Source: Sphingopyxis macrogoltabida (GTDB lineage: Bacteria > Pseudomonadota > Alphaproteobacteria > Sphingomonadales > Sphingomonadaceae). From it: DNA of 64,000 bases. Every line of letters begins with the position of its first letter. The stretch's first letter is position 1. The position numbers were made by a program, and so were the translations under genes. Below are positions 9,564-18,799 of the stretch, piece by piece. The notes under the pieces are model-generated. The model ran no database searches and had not been told where the DNA came from. It worked only from the letters and a program-made list of their open reading frames with translations. The stretch covers positions 2,111,001 through 2,175,000 of the forward strand of contig NZ_CP012700.1 of assembly GCF_001307295.1 (NCBI RefSeq). Reading direction: 5' to 3'.

Positions 9564-10812
9564 GCAGACCACCCCCACCGACTGGAAGGGCGCGGCGATG
9601 CAAAAACGCATCGCAGGCCGCTACGCCGCCGAACGCCGCTTCAGGCTGATGGGGCTGGGCGCGGTGCTGCTCTCGGGCGCCTTCCTCGCCTTCCTGCTGT
9701 TCGTGATGGTCGGCAACGGCGCCCGCGGCTTCACCTATACGCATGTGTCGGTGCCGGTCGATTTCAAGGCCATGCCGCTGACGATCGACACGACGCGGTT
9801 GGGCGATGCCGACGCCGACCAGGTGATCGCGGGCGCGGGGCTCGCCGACATCGTCGCCTTCGCCGCCGACGAGGCGCTGGGGGCCGACGGGTCGAAGCTG
9901 ATCAGCGAAAATGCGTGGAAGGAAGTGCGCTCGGCGATCAAGGCCGACCCCGAATTGCTGGGGAGCAAGACGGTGTTCGAACTGCCCGCGTCGAGCGAGG
10001 TCGACATCGCCGCCAAGGAAGGCGCCAAGGGCGCGCTCGGCGCGAAGGTCGACGCGCTGGAGAAAGACGGCAAGCTGTCGACCGGCATCCACTGGCCCTT
10101 CTTCAAGAATGCCGACGCCACCGATCCTGCGGTCGCCGGCATCTGGGGCGCGCTCAAGGGATCGGTGCTGACGATCTTCATCGCCTTCCTGATCGCCTTT
10201 CCGACCGGGGTGCTCGCGGCGCTCTATCTTGAGGAATATGCAGCGAAAAACCGCTGGACCGACCTGATCGAAGTGTCGATCAACAACCTTGCCGCGGTGC
10301 CGTCGATCATCTTCGGCCTGCTCGCGCTCGCGGTGTTCATCAACTGGTTCGGGCTATGCCAGGCGAGCCCGCTCGTCGGCGGGCTGACGCTGGCGCTGAT
10401 GACGATGCCGGTGATCGTGATCGCCAGCCGCAACGCGATCAAATCGGTACCGCCGTCGATCCGCGATGCCGCTTTGGGTGTGGGCGCCAGTCCGGTGCAG
10501 GTGGTGTTCCACCATGTACTTCCCCTCGCCCTTCCCGGCATCCTCACCGGCACGATCATCGGGATGGCGCGCGCGCTGGGTGAGACCGCGCCGCTCCTCC
10601 TCGTCGGCATGCGCGCCTTTATCGGCGACGTTCCGGGCGGCATCTGCTCGCCGTCGACCGTGCTGCCGATGCAGATCTTCCTCTGGTCGGACGAAGTCGA
10701 CCGGGGCTTTGTCGAGAAAACCTCCGCCGCGATCATCGTGCTGCTTATCGTGCTGCTGTCGATGAACGCCTTTGCGATCTATCTTCGCAACAAATTCGAA
10801 AAACGCTGGTGA
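9556..10812 (+). CDS. pstA: phosphate ABC transporter permease PstA, long form
   Basis: 418 residues. TM1 ([20 protein letters not shown]) is followed by a periplasmic insertion of roughly 120 residues (DUF3333-type, found in alphaproteobacterial PstA), then the permease core with [16 protein letters not shown] and the EAA loop [18 protein letters not shown]. Forms the channel with PstC. The start overlaps the pstC end, and pstB follows after 7 bases. Confidence 0.95.
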   Translation: MNRQTTPTDWKGAAMQKRIAGRYAAERRFRLMGLGAVLLSGAFLAFLLFVMVGNGARGFTYTHVSVPVDFKAMPLTIDTTRLGDADADQVIAGAGLADIVAFAADEALGADGSKLISENAWKEVRSAIKADPELLGSKTVFELPASSEVDIAAKEGAKGALGAKVDALEKDGKLSTGIHWPFFKNADATDPAVAGIWGALKGSVLTIFIAFLIAFPTGVLAALYLEEYAAKNRWTDLIEVSINNLAAVPSIIFGLLALAVFINWFGLCQASPLVGGLTLALMTMPVIVIASRNAIKSVPPSIRDAALGVGASPVQVVFHHVLPLALPGILTGTIIGMARALGETAPLLLVGMRAFIGDVPGGICSPSTVLPMQIFLWSDEVDRGFVEKTSAAIIVLLIVLLSMNAFAIYLRNKFEKRW

Positions 10813-10819
10813 CCCCACA

Positions 10820-11602
10820 ATGACCCAAGACGATCTCACTATCGCCGATCCCAAGATGAAGGCGCACGGCGTCGACGTTTTCTATGGCGAGAAACAGGCG
10901 ATCAAGGATGTGTCGATCGACGTCGGCACCGACCTCGTCACCGCCTTCATCGGCCCGTCGGGCTGCGGCAAGTCGACCTTCCTGCGCTCGCTCAACCGGA
11001 TGAACGACACGGTTGCGATCGCGAAGGTGACCGGCCGGATCGAACTCGACGGCGAGGATATCTATGCGCCGTCGATGGACGTCGTGCAGCTCCGCGCCCG
11101 CGTCGGCATGGTGTTCCAGAAGCCGAACCCCTTTCCCAAGTCGATCTATGACAATGTCGGCTATGGCCCGCGCATCCACGGGCTTGCGCCGTCGAAGGCC
11201 GAGCTGGACGTGATCGTCGAGCGCGCGCTGGTTCGCGCCGGCCTGTGGGACGAGGTCAAGGACCGGCTCGGCGAGAGCGGCACCGCGCTATCGGGCGGCC
11301 AGCAGCAGCGGCTGTGTATCGCCCGCGCGATCGCGGTCGACCCCGAAGTTATTTTGATGGACGAGCCCTGCTCGGCGCTCGACCCGATCGCGACCGCGAA
11401 GATCGAGGAGCTGATCCACGAATTGCGCGGCAAATATGCCATCGTGATCGTCACGCACAACATGCAGCAGGCGGCGCGCGTGTCGCAGCGCACCGCCTTT
11501 TTCCACCTCGGAACGCTGGTCGAATATGGCAAGACCACCGACATCTTCACCAACCCGCGGCAGGAACGCACCAAGGACTATATCACCGGCCGTTACGGTT
11601 AA
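10820..11602 (+). CDS. pstB: phosphate ABC transporter ATPase
   Basis: 260 residues, full-length PstB. Walker [10 protein letters not shown] near residue 45, Q-loop VFQKPNPFP, signature [14 protein letters not shown], Walker [14 protein letters not shown], and switch His in [10 protein letters not shown]. The ATG at 10820 gives the usual length; an upstream in-frame extension would overlap pstA. Also the contact point for PhoU-mediated signalling to the phosphate two-component system. Confidence 0.97.
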   Translation: MTQDDLTIADPKMKAHGVDVFYGEKQAIKDVSIDVGTDLVTAFIGPSGCGKSTFLRSLNRMNDTVAIAKVTGRIELDGEDIYAPSMDVVQLRARVGMVFQKPNPFPKSIYDNVGYGPRIHGLAPSKAELDVIVERALVRAGLWDEVKDRLGESGTALSGGQQQRLCIARAIAVDPEVILMDEPCSALDPIATAKIEELIHELRGKYAIVIVTHNMQQAARVSQRTAFFHLGTLVEYGKTTDIFTNPRQERTKDYITGRYG

Positions 11603-11626
11603 GTCCGGCCGAAAAAGGACGAAGCA

Positions 11627-12346
11627 ATGGCAGTTACCAACGATCACACCGTCAAGGCCTTCGACGAAGATCTGAACCGCCTCCGCGGCCTGATCAGCGA
11701 AATGGGCGGCCGCGCCGAACAGGCGCTGCTCCAGGCGATGAACGCGCTCAACAACGGCGACCTAGACCTCGCGGCGCAGGTCGTACGCGACGACAAGAAG
11801 ATCGACGCACTCGAAGCCGAGGTCGAACAGCTTACGGTCCAGACGATCGCGCTCCGCGCGCCGATGGCCGACGACCTGCGCGAAATGATCGCGGCGCTGA
11901 AAATCGTCTCGGTCGTCGAGCGGATCGGCGACTATGCGAAGAATATCGCCAAGCGCGTCGCGCTGATGGACCAGACCCGCTCGATCGAGGCGATCCCGGT
12001 GCTGATGTCGATGTCGTCGATCGTCGCCGAACTGGTCCACGACGCGCTCGACAGCTTTGCGGCGCGCGACGCCGAGCTCGCGGTGCGAGTGACGGTTCGC
12101 GACAAGAATGTCGACGATTTCTACAACAGCATCTTCCGCACCCTCGTCACCTTCATGATGGAAAATCCGAAATATATCTCGGAAAGTGCGCATTTGCTGT
12201 TCGTCGCCAAGAACCTCGAACGCATAGGCGACCACGCGACCAACATCGCCGAGATGGTCTATTATGTCGTCACCGGCGAACGGATGGAGGAACGCGAACG
12301 CGGCGACCAGCCCGAAGACGGCGCCGCGGAGCAGGAGCAAGGCTGA
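11627..12346 (+). CDS. phoU: phosphate-signalling regulator PhoU
   Basis: 239 residues made of two three-helix PhoU repeats with the metal-binding signatures ERIGDYAKNIAKR (first repeat) and ERIGDHATNIAEMV (second repeat). It normally keeps the histidine kinase quiet when phosphate is plentiful. The acidic, Glu-rich tail (RMEERERGDQPEDGAAEQEQ) is an extension. The stop TGA shares its last base with the phoB ATG. Confidence 0.96.
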   Translation: MAVTNDHTVKAFDEDLNRLRGLISEMGGRAEQALLQAMNALNNGDLDLAAQVVRDDKKIDALEAEVEQLTVQTIALRAPMADDLREMIAALKIVSVVERIGDYAKNIAKRVALMDQTRSIEAIPVLMSMSSIVAELVHDALDSFAARDAELAVRVTVRDKNVDDFYNSIFRTLVTFMMENPKYISESAHLLFVAKNLERIGDHATNIAEMVYYVVTGERMEERERGDQPEDGAAEQEQG

Positions 12347-13041
12347 TGCCGCAGCCCGACCTGCTGCTGATCGAGGATGACGAGGCGATCGCCGAACTCA
12401 TCGTCTGGCACTTTGCACGCGAAGGCTTTTCGGTCCGCCAGACCCCCGACGGCGAACAGGCGCTGGTCCTCGTCGAGGAACGCGTCCCCGATATCGTCCT
12501 GCTCGACTGGATGATCGAAAGCCTGCCCGGGATCGAAGTGTGCCGGCGCCTGCGCCGCAACCCCAAATCGGCGAATGTGCCGATCATCATGCTCACCGCG
12601 CGCGGCGAGGAGGAGGACCGCATCCGCGGCCTCGAAACCGGCGCCGACGATTATGTCACCAAGCCGTTCAGCCCGCGCGAACTGGTCGCGCGCGTCCAGG
12701 CGGTGCTCCGCCGCCTGCGCCCCGCGCTCGCCGGCGAGATGCTGAGCTATGCCGACATCGAACTCGATTCGGTCGCGCACAAGGTCGTTCGCGCCGGCCA
12801 GATCGTCGCGATGGGCCCGACCGAATTCCGCCTGCTCCGCCATTTCATGGAGCATCCGGGCCGTGTCTTCTCGCGCGGGCAGTTGCTCGACAGCGTCTGG
12901 GGCCAGGACAGCGACATCGAACTCAGGACCGTCGATGTCCATATTCGCCGCCTGCGCAAGGCGATCAACCTGCCCGGCACCGCGGACATCATCCGCACCG
13001 TGCGCTCGGCGGGCTATGCGCTGGATGCGGGCAAGGGCTGA
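12346..13041 (+). CDS. phoB: phosphate regulon response regulator
   Basis: 231 residues: receiver domain with acidic pocket EDD (10-12), phospho-acceptor Asp54 in VLLDWM and Lys in VTKPFSPREL, then an OmpR-type winged helix (PTEFRLLRHFMEHPGRVFSR; DVHIRRLRKAIN). PhoB binds Pho boxes such as those at 6841-6879 and 15428-15467. Start chosen at the ATG overlapping the phoU stop; the frame stays open far upstream through pstB and phoU but that part is an artefact of high GC. No phoR kinase gene is adjacent. Confidence 0.96.
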   Translation: MPQPDLLLIEDDEAIAELIVWHFAREGFSVRQTPDGEQALVLVEERVPDIVLLDWMIESLPGIEVCRRLRRNPKSANVPIIMLTARGEEEDRIRGLETGADDYVTKPFSPRELVARVQAVLRRLRPALAGEMLSYADIELDSVAHKVVRAGQIVAMGPTEFRLLRHFMEHPGRVFSRGQLLDSVWGQDSDIELRTVDVHIRRLRKAINLPGTADIIRTVRSAGYALDAGKG

Positions 13042-13116
13042 CGCGCCGCTCCATTTTGCGGTGGCTGGATGCGACCGCTTGATACAGGGGCCGGACGGAG
13101 GCGGCTTATCCCACAT

Positions 13117-13524
13117 TCACTTCCCGTGAACGGTCTCCAACCATTCACGGGACCCGATAGCGGCAAATACCGCTTCTTTGGGCGCGGCGCCGAGCGGCAG
13201 CGCGATCACCGCTTCCGTGCATGTCCCGCCAATAAATATGCGCTCGCCGGCGAGCCCGTTATCAACCAAAGACTTGCGTGTCATCGCGAGCAAAACATCC
13301 GGCGGATGCTCCGGCGGCGATGCCGTGGAGCAAAGATAAACCGCGCCGTTGGGGGTCAGCTTCGCAGTCTCGATGACGTTCGAGAGCACGCGTGCGCGAT
13401 CCTCCTCACTGCCGTCCGGCCCGTATCTCAGATAGAAAGGACCGTTGGCAACAATATCGGCCGACGCGAACGAACATTGCGCCAGCCCTGCAACGAATAG
13501 AGATAGAATTCGCAACGAGCGCAT
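13117..13524 (-). CDS. small exported protein of unknown function
   Basis: 135 residues with a signal peptide (MRSLRILSLFVAGLAQCSFA, cleavage probably after SFASA). The mature part has a segment, DVLLAMTRKSLVDNGLAGERI, that looks like the helix-strand pattern of OmpA-C-like domains, but the peptidoglycan-binding residues are not evident. Two cysteines (in YLCSTAS and GGTCTEA) could form a disulfide. It lies between phoB and the phosphate porin on the minus strand; a role in phosphate uptake would be a guess. Confidence 0.65.
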   Translation of the reverse strand: MRSLRILSLFVAGLAQCSFASADIVANGPFYLRYGPDGSEEDRARVLSNVIETAKLTPNGAVYLCSTASPPEHPPDVLLAMTRKSLVDNGLAGERIFIGGTCTEAVIALPLGAAPKEAVFAAIGSREWLETVHGK

Positions 13525-13724
13525 AGCTCGTCATCGTCCAAAATTTATCCCGCAGCAACGTCCGATTTCGGCTCATGCTGCTGCAGTCAAATAGGTTTGG
13601 GTAGGGAGCGCCCTTACCCCGGTTCCGCTTCTGTCGGACGACGTCGAGGCACCACCGACCGGCGTACAGCCAAGAGGCGTCCCGATTGCGCTCGACGCGA
13701 ACGGCAAGAGGCGCGAAGTGCAGT

Positions 13725-13745
13725 GCCGTCCGAACCCCGGACGGC
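13725..13745 (-). terminator. hairpin downstream of the porin gene
   Basis: 8-bp perfect stem GCCGTCCG / CGGACGGC with a 5-base loop, 10 bases beyond the porin stop. There is no U-run, so terminator function is only probable. Confidence 0.4.
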
Positions 13746-13755
13746 GCCCACCCGA

Positions 13756-15117
13756 TCAGAAATCGACCTGCGTGCGCAGCCCGAACACGTCGGCCGAATA
13801 GTCGCGGTCGCCGGTCGCGCTGGCGATCGCGGCGTCGTTGATCTTCACCCGGCCGTAGTTGGCGGTGATCCGGATATAGTCGATCGGCGCCCACACCACG
13901 CCGATCAGCGCGGTGCGTTGACGCCCGCCGATGATCCCGCCGTCGTTGAGGTCGAGATGATCGTAGCGCGCGTTGATCTCGATCGCGCCGATACCGCCGT
14001 CGGTGATCGGCTTTGCCGGCTTCAGACGATCGAAGGCGCCATCCTTATAGCCGCGGCTTTCGCCGGTCAGCACCAAGCCCGCTTCGGCATAACCGCCGAA
14101 GAAGGTCGGATCGGTATCGCCCGTCCGCCGCATCGTCTGCCAGAAGCCTTCGCCCGCGGCATGGAACGGCCCCGAAACGATCGCGGCCTCCAGCCCCATC
14201 CCGCGCTCGCCGCTCGCGCCGAGGGCGCGCGTATCGACAAGGCGCAGGTCGGTGGTATGCGCGAACGGCCGCGACCGGTAGCGCAGCGTCGCCGCAGGGT
14301 CGTTCAGATCGCGCCAATGCGCCGAACCGCCGAGATGGAGCTGCGTATTGCCGAACTTCGGCATCCAGACGACGCGGCCGTCGACGCCGATGCTGTTGTT
14401 CGCATCGTCGAGCAGGTCGTTGGCATTGTCGCCGAACACGCCCGCCTGCACCAGCACCGCCTTGCCCTTATATTGCGTCGACAAGCCGACCCGGCGCTCG
14501 AGACCGAAGGCCTGGGTAAAGGCCGCACGTTCGGTGAAGCTGGTGAACAGGTCGCTGGTCATATCGTCGAGCGACGAAAAGGGCTTGAGCTGACCGGCGG
14601 TGACCGACAGCGGTCCGGGGCCGTAAGTCATATAGACATCGGTCAGTTCGACCGAGCTGTTCGCGATATCGGCTTCGACGCGATAGGAAAAGCCGCCGGG
14701 AATCTTGCCGTCGACGCCCAGATAGACACGGCGGAATTCGGTCTTGAGCCCGCCGCGCGCGCCGGTCACCCCGTCGGGGGCGTCGATGCCCGCGAGGTCG
14801 AGCTGGATCCGGCCGCGCGGCTTGAAGCTCCAGCCGTCGGCAGTCTTGATCTCGGGCGCCCCCTTCCAGCTGATTTCGGTCGCGGGTTTCGCGGTCACGG
14901 CGGGGGCGGCGGGCGCGGTCGGTACCGGAGCGGAGGCCGGCGCCTGCCCGGTTGCGGCGTCGAGCCGCGTTTCGAGCGTCTGGACCTGCGCCTTCAGCGC
15001 GGCAAGTTCGGCGCGCAGCGCGGCGGCTTCCTCGGCGCTCATCGCCTGCGCGTGGGCGAGCGTCGGGACGCCGAGCATCGAAGTGCCCAGCAGGGCGGCA
15101 GTCAGGAAGGAACGCAT
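13756..15117 (-). CDS. phosphate-selective porin O/P family outer-membrane channel
   Basis: 453 residues. Signal peptide MRSFLTAALLGTSMLGVPTL ending AHAQA, then a short coiled coil (EEAAALRAELAALKAQVQTL, about residues 28-50) typical of OprP/OprO trimer necks, a Pro/Ala linker, and a 16-strand-like barrel starting GWSFKPRGRIQLDLAG and ending in a terminal Phe (LRTQVDF), as expected for BAM recognition. Takes up phosphate or polyphosphate across the outer membrane. The ATG at 15117 was chosen for the signal peptide. Its likely Pho box (15428-15467) is displaced by a 266-bp inverted-repeat element. Confidence 0.88.
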   Translation of the reverse strand: MRSFLTAALLGTSMLGVPTLAHAQAMSAEEAAALRAELAALKAQVQTLETRLDAATGQAPASAPVPTAPAAPAVTAKPATEISWKGAPEIKTADGWSFKPRGRIQLDLAGIDAPDGVTGARGGLKTEFRRVYLGVDGKIPGGFSYRVEADIANSSVELTDVYMTYGPGPLSVTAGQLKPFSSLDDMTSDLFTSFTERAAFTQAFGLERRVGLSTQYKGKAVLVQAGVFGDNANDLLDDANNSIGVDGRVVWMPKFGNTQLHLGGSAHWRDLNDPAATLRYRSRPFAHTTDLRLVDTRALGASGERGMGLEAAIVSGPFHAAGEGFWQTMRRTGDTDPTFFGGYAEAGLVLTGESRGYKDGAFDRLKPAKPITDGGIGAIEINARYDHLDLNDGGIIGGRQRTALIGVVWAPIDYIRITANYGRVKINDAAIASATGDRDYSADVFGLRTQVDF

Positions 15118-15150
15118 GGTTGTTGCTCCGTTGCGAAAGGGTGACAAACG

Positions 15151-15416
15151 GGGACCAGAACCCATGGATCGCACATTCGAGGCGTCGAAATGGCAAAGAT
15201 ATAGATTTCGCGTAGTCGCCGCGGGTGGCGGCGCTACCCGCAAGGTTACGCGGAAACTAAATCGACGCCATTTTGACGTCCCTTCGGGATTTGGCCGATT
15301 TTGCCCATGGCTGCGTCGGCAGGTCTTGAAATATCGACATATTCCTGCGCCCCGCCTCCTTGCCCTGAGCAAAATCGCTCCAAACCTCGAACGTGCGATC
15401 CATGGGTTCTGGTCCC
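15151..15416. repeat. 266-bp MITE-like element with 32-bp terminal inverted repeats
   Basis: Left end 15151-15182 begins GGGACCAGAACCCATGGATC; right end 15385-15416 is its reverse complement with one mismatch over 32 bases. The interior has a second, weaker inverted repeat (ATGGC...CGCGTA near 15190-15214 against 15248-15272). No transposase or convincing gene lies inside, and I see no clear target duplication. Short frames starting MDRTFE inside both arms are likely incidental. Confidence 0.7.
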
Positions 15417-15427
15417 GTGGCGCTGTT

Positions 15428-15467
15428 ATGACCGGTTCGTGACAGATGCACGTCAATTGGATGACAT
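15428..15467 (-). promoter_or_regulatory. tandem Pho boxes for the porin gene
   Basis: Read on the minus strand: ATGTCAT-CCAA-TTGACGT-GCAT-CTGTCAC-GAAC-CGGTCAT, four heptamers at exact 11-base spacing, the arrangement PhoB binds. The orientation points to the porin (start 15117), not to the plus-strand dehydrogenase at 15581. Only 11 bases separate it from the inverted-repeat element, so the original -10 region is interrupted or replaced. Confidence 0.65.
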
Positions 15468-15580
15468 TTTTGTTTCACAGATCGATTTTCGCACCCTCTT
15501 GCCAGCGAAGTGCGAACGGTTAAGGACGTTCCGGTTTTTTCGGGCAACCTTTCACGGGGCGCCCCTTCCGGGAGACCATC

Positions 15581-16483
15581 ATGACGATCAAATTTGACGG
15601 GCGCGTTGCTATTGTGACCGGCGCCGGCGGCGGACTCGGTCGCGCCTATGCGCTCGAACTCGCGCGGCGCGGTGCCAAGGTGGTCGTCAACGACCTCGGC
15701 GGCGCGCGCGACGGCACCGGCCATTCGGACGCCGCGCTGCAGGTGGTCGAGGAAATCCGCGCCGCGGGCGGCACCGCCATGTCGAACGGCGGCAGCGTCA
15801 CCGAATATGAGCAGATGGTCGAAATGGTCGCCAAGGCGAAGGAAGAATGGGGCGGCGTCCACGTCCTGATCAACAATGCCGGCATTCTGCGCGACAAGAG
15901 CTTCGCCAAGATGGAGCCTGCCGATTTCGACCTGGTTCTGAAGGTTCATGTGTCGGGCAGCGCCAATGTCACCAAGGCGTGTTGGGACATCATGCGCGAA
16001 CAAGCCTATGGCCGCATCCTGATGACCGCATCGTCGACCGGCCTATACGGCAATTTCGGTCAGGCCAATTACGGCGCCGCCAAGCTCGGCCTCGCCGGGC
16101 TCACCAAGACGCTGCACCTCGAAGGCGCGAAGTATAACATCCGTTGCAACACGATCGCGCCGGTCGCCGGCACGCGGATGACCGAGGACATCTTCCCCGC
16201 CGAACTGTTCGAAAAATTCACCCCTGAAAATGTCGCGCCCGCCGCGCTGTTCCTCGTCAGCGAGGATGCCCCGACGAACATGATCGTCGGCGCGGGCGCC
16301 GGCGCGTTCCACGCCGCCTATGTCACCATGACCCCCGGCGTCGCGCTTCCCGAAGACGAGCGCACCCCCGAAGGCGTCGCGGCGGCGTGGGAGAAGATCA
16401 TCGACCGCAACGGCGAAGTCGTCCCGCAATCGGGCAGCGAGCAGTCGATGGCCGTGATGCGCGCGCTGCAGGCGCTGGGCTGA
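15581..16483 (+). CDS. SDR-family dehydrogenase, MFE-2 / 17-beta-HSD4-like (3R)-hydroxyacyl-CoA type
   Basis: 300 residues. Rossmann cofactor motif TGAGGGLGRA near residue 12, DLGGARDGTG (the insertion seen in peroxisomal multifunctional enzyme type 2), NNAG at about 100, catalytic Ser in MTASSTG, and Y-x-x-x-K in NYGAAKLG. The C-terminal 60 residues after the SDR core also fit the MFE-2 dehydrogenase module. Probable role: beta-oxidation of acyl-CoA or steroid-like substrates. Good ribosome-binding site GGGAGA. Monocistronic. Confidence 0.85.
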   Translation: MTIKFDGRVAIVTGAGGGLGRAYALELARRGAKVVVNDLGGARDGTGHSDAALQVVEEIRAAGGTAMSNGGSVTEYEQMVEMVAKAKEEWGGVHVLINNAGILRDKSFAKMEPADFDLVLKVHVSGSANVTKACWDIMREQAYGRILMTASSTGLYGNFGQANYGAAKLGLAGLTKTLHLEGAKYNIRCNTIAPVAGTRMTEDIFPAELFEKFTPENVAPAALFLVSEDAPTNMIVGAGAGAFHAAYVTMTPGVALPEDERTPEGVAAAWEKIIDRNGEVVPQSGSEQSMAVMRALQALG

Positions 16484-16604
16484 CGATAGACCCTCCCCGT
16501 CGCAAAGCGATGGGGAGGACTTGGCGCATCACTGTATTGACACACCAATACGCCAATGGCATAACGTCAGCGGGGCAAGGGGATCGGACAGAAGGACGAC
16601 CCCG

Positions 16605-17678
16605 ATGTATAGTGAAAGCGACCTGCAAGCCGCGGTCGATGCGAACGTCTTGACGCCGGAGGCCGCGCTGGCCTTTCGGTCGCATATCGCATCGGTTCGC
16701 GCGGCGCCGGGGGCGGATGAGGAATCATTCCGCCTGATTACCGGCTTCAACGATATTTTCGTCAGCATCGCGGCGGTGATCCTGCTCGTCGCGGTCGGCT
16801 GGATCGGCGCCTCGATCCATCCCGCGCTCGGCGGCGCCTTCGTCGCCGCGTCGGCGTGGTTCCTCGCCGAATATTTCACCCGCCAGCGCCGCATGGCGCT
16901 CCCCAGCATAGTCCTCGTCCTCGCCTTTTCGGGCGGCGTCTTTGCGACGATGGTCGGCTTCCTCGTCAAGCATGGCGAGGATATTTTCGGCAACAATCCG
17001 GGCGATACGGTCGGAGCGTTGCTGGTTGGCGGCATCGCGCTCGTCACCGCAGCGGCGACCTGGCTGCACTGGAAACGCTTCATGGTGCCGATCACCGTCG
17101 CCGCCGGAACCGCCGCGCTCGCCGCGACGGCTGTTGCGCTCGTGCTCGCGGTGACCGGCGTGCCGAGCCCCGACGGCACCCTGCCGATGATCCTCGTGCT
17201 GATCGCCGGTCTCGGCGTCTTCACCCTTGCGATGTGGTGGGACCGCAGCGACCGGGTGCGCCAGACGCGGCGCAGCGACGTCGCCTTCTGGCTTCACCTG
17301 CTCGCCGCGCCGATGATCGTCCATCCGATCTTCCACCTGCTCGGCGTTACGCAGGGCGACGATATCGGCAGCGGTGCGGCGATCCTTGTCGTCGGCATCT
17401 ATATCGCTTTCGGGCTCGTCGCGCTGGCGATCGACCGCCGCGCGCTGCTCGTCTCGGCGCTCGCCTATGTGCTGTTCGCGATGACGCAGCTCTTCAACAC
17501 CTTCGGCGCGGTCGAGCTCAACGTCGCGCTGACGGCGTTCGTCATCGGATCGGCGCTGCTGTTGCTGTCGGCCTTCTGGCAGAATGCCAGGGCCGCGGTG
17601 GTCGGGCTGCTGCCCGAAAATCTGGCCAACCAGTTGCCGGCAACGGCGCGGCCGGTCAGTCCCCAACCAGCTTCATAA
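16605..17678 (+). CDS. multi-pass membrane protein of unknown function
   Basis: 357 residues; a soluble N-terminal 50 residues (MYSESDLQAAVDANVLTPEA) followed by about ten hydrophobic segments. The layout, a short helical domain then many TM helices, resembles DUF2157-type inner-membrane proteins, but I do not claim the family firmly. Start supported by GAAGGA at 8 bases. Its 3' end overlaps the convergent DUF2794 gene by 23 bases. Confidence 0.8.
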   Translation: MYSESDLQAAVDANVLTPEAALAFRSHIASVRAAPGADEESFRLITGFNDIFVSIAAVILLVAVGWIGASIHPALGGAFVAASAWFLAEYFTRQRRMALPSIVLVLAFSGGVFATMVGFLVKHGEDIFGNNPGDTVGALLVGGIALVTAAATWLHWKRFMVPITVAAGTAALAATAVALVLAVTGVPSPDGTLPMILVLIAGLGVFTLAMWWDRSDRVRQTRRSDVAFWLHLLAAPMIVHPIFHLLGVTQGDDIGSGAAILVVGIYIAFGLVALAIDRRALLVSALAYVLFAMTQLFNTFGAVELNVALTAFVIGSALLLLSAFWQNARAAVVGLLPENLANQLPATARPVSPQPAS

Positions 17679-18003
17679 GCTTGCGTTCGACGGGGGCGAG
17701 CACATTGGCAAGCTCGTCCCCGCGTTTCAAAATCGCCCCGGCTTCGGAGACAAGGGCCCACATGCCCTGCCGGCTCCGCAAGGCGGGGCGTTTTTCGATG
17801 CGATATTCGGGCCGCTCGGCGGTGCGGCGAAAGGCCGAGAAGATTGCGGCGTCGCGGTGGAAGTCCATTGCATAGTCGCGCCAGTGCCCTGCGGCGACCA
17901 TCCGCCCATAGAGGTCGAGGATGCGCAGGAGTTCGGTGCGCTCGAAACCGGTCTGCTGCGGTGCCGCCCGGTTCGCGAACGGCAGAGGCGTCACCGTTCC
18001 CAT
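17656..18003 (-). CDS. DUF2794 family protein
   Basis: 115 residues. Characteristic core FERTELLRILDLYGRMVAAG followed by HWRDYAMDF and FSAFRRTAERPEYRIEKRP matches this alphaproteobacterial family of unknown function. Its ATG shares one base with the cysE stop, so the two are co-translated. The C-terminal part (KRGDELANVLAPVERKLMKL) is amphipathic. Confidence 0.85.
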   Translation of the reverse strand: MGTVTPLPFANRAAPQQTGFERTELLRILDLYGRMVAAGHWRDYAMDFHRDAAIFSAFRRTAERPEYRIEKRPALRSRQGMWALVSEAGAILKRGDELANVLAPVERKLMKLVGD

Positions 18004-18713
18004 CAGGCGCTATTCCGGCTCCCTTTGCGCCGCGGCGCCTGCTCTTCGGCAACCTCGCGCTCGGCAAGCAGCGCTGCGAGCTGCTTCTGCATCTGTTCGA
18101 GCTGGCATTGCAACAGTTCGACCTTCTGCGTCGCCGGGTCGAAGGTTTCACTGCACGGCGTGCCATAGGGCACGAATTCGCGCGCATATTCGGTTGCGTC
18201 GAGCAGCGTCGAGCGCGCCGGGATGCCGACCATCACGGCGCCCTCGGGCACGTCCTTGGTCACCACCGCATTGGCGCCGACCCGCGCACGCGCGTTGACA
18301 ATGACGGGGCCGAGGATCTGCGCGCCCGACCCCACGATGACGTCGTTTGCCAAGGTCGGGTGGCGCTTGCCTGCGATGCCATTGGCGGGATCGGTCCCGC
18401 CCAGCGTCACGCACTGATAGATGGTGACATTGTCGCCGATCTCGGCGGTCTCGCCGATCACGGTAAAGCCATGATCGATGAACAGATGACGGCCGATCTT
18501 CGCGCCCGGATGGATGTCGATCGCGGTCAGCCAGCGCGAGAAATGATTCACGAAACGCGCGAGGAAGAACAGGTCCGCCTCGAACAGCCAGTGCGCGATG
18601 CGGTGCATCCCGACCGCCAGCAGGCCCGGATAAAGAAGGATTTCCCAACGCGAACGCGGCGCCGGATCGCGCGCCTTGATCGAATCGAGATAGGCGATCA
18701 GCCCGTTGAACAT
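18003..18713 (-). CDS. cysE: serine O-acetyltransferase
   Basis: 236 residues. N-terminal helical part, then left-handed beta-helix hexapeptide repeats: GAKIGRHLFIDHG, VIGETAEIGDNVTIYQCVTLGG, GKRHPTLANDVIVGSGAQILG, GANAVVTKDVPEGAVMVGIPA. The DHG His and the GKRHP loop are the catalytic and substrate sites of CysE/EpsC. Makes O-acetylserine for cysteine synthesis. The ATG at 18713 (MFNGLIAYLDSIKARDPAPR) was preferred over an earlier in-frame Met. The C-terminal coiled-coil tail (QKVELLQCQLEQMQKQLAAL) is unusual. Confidence 0.93.
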   Translation of the reverse strand: MFNGLIAYLDSIKARDPAPRSRWEILLYPGLLAVGMHRIAHWLFEADLFFLARFVNHFSRWLTAIDIHPGAKIGRHLFIDHGFTVIGETAEIGDNVTIYQCVTLGGTDPANGIAGKRHPTLANDVIVGSGAQILGPVIVNARARVGANAVVTKDVPEGAVMVGIPARSTLLDATEYAREFVPYGTPCSETFDPATQKVELLQCQLEQMQKQLAALLAEREVAEEQAPRRKGSRNSA

Positions 18714-18799
18714 CCGTATGTCCCCTGCGACCCTATTTCTGTACCGGGCAAGATAGATGTTCGATGGCAGCATTTCCACCCCCGAGCGTGTTTTAATCG

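Noticed and set aside
11245..12345. Long open frame upstream of and in frame with phoB, running through pstB and phoU
   Set aside because: Arginine-rich shadow of real genes in another frame; PhoB starts naturally at 12346.
15151..15416. Short proteins starting MDRTFE inside the inverted repeats
   Set aside because: They arise from the repeated ends themselves; no ribosome-binding site and no independent conservation visible.
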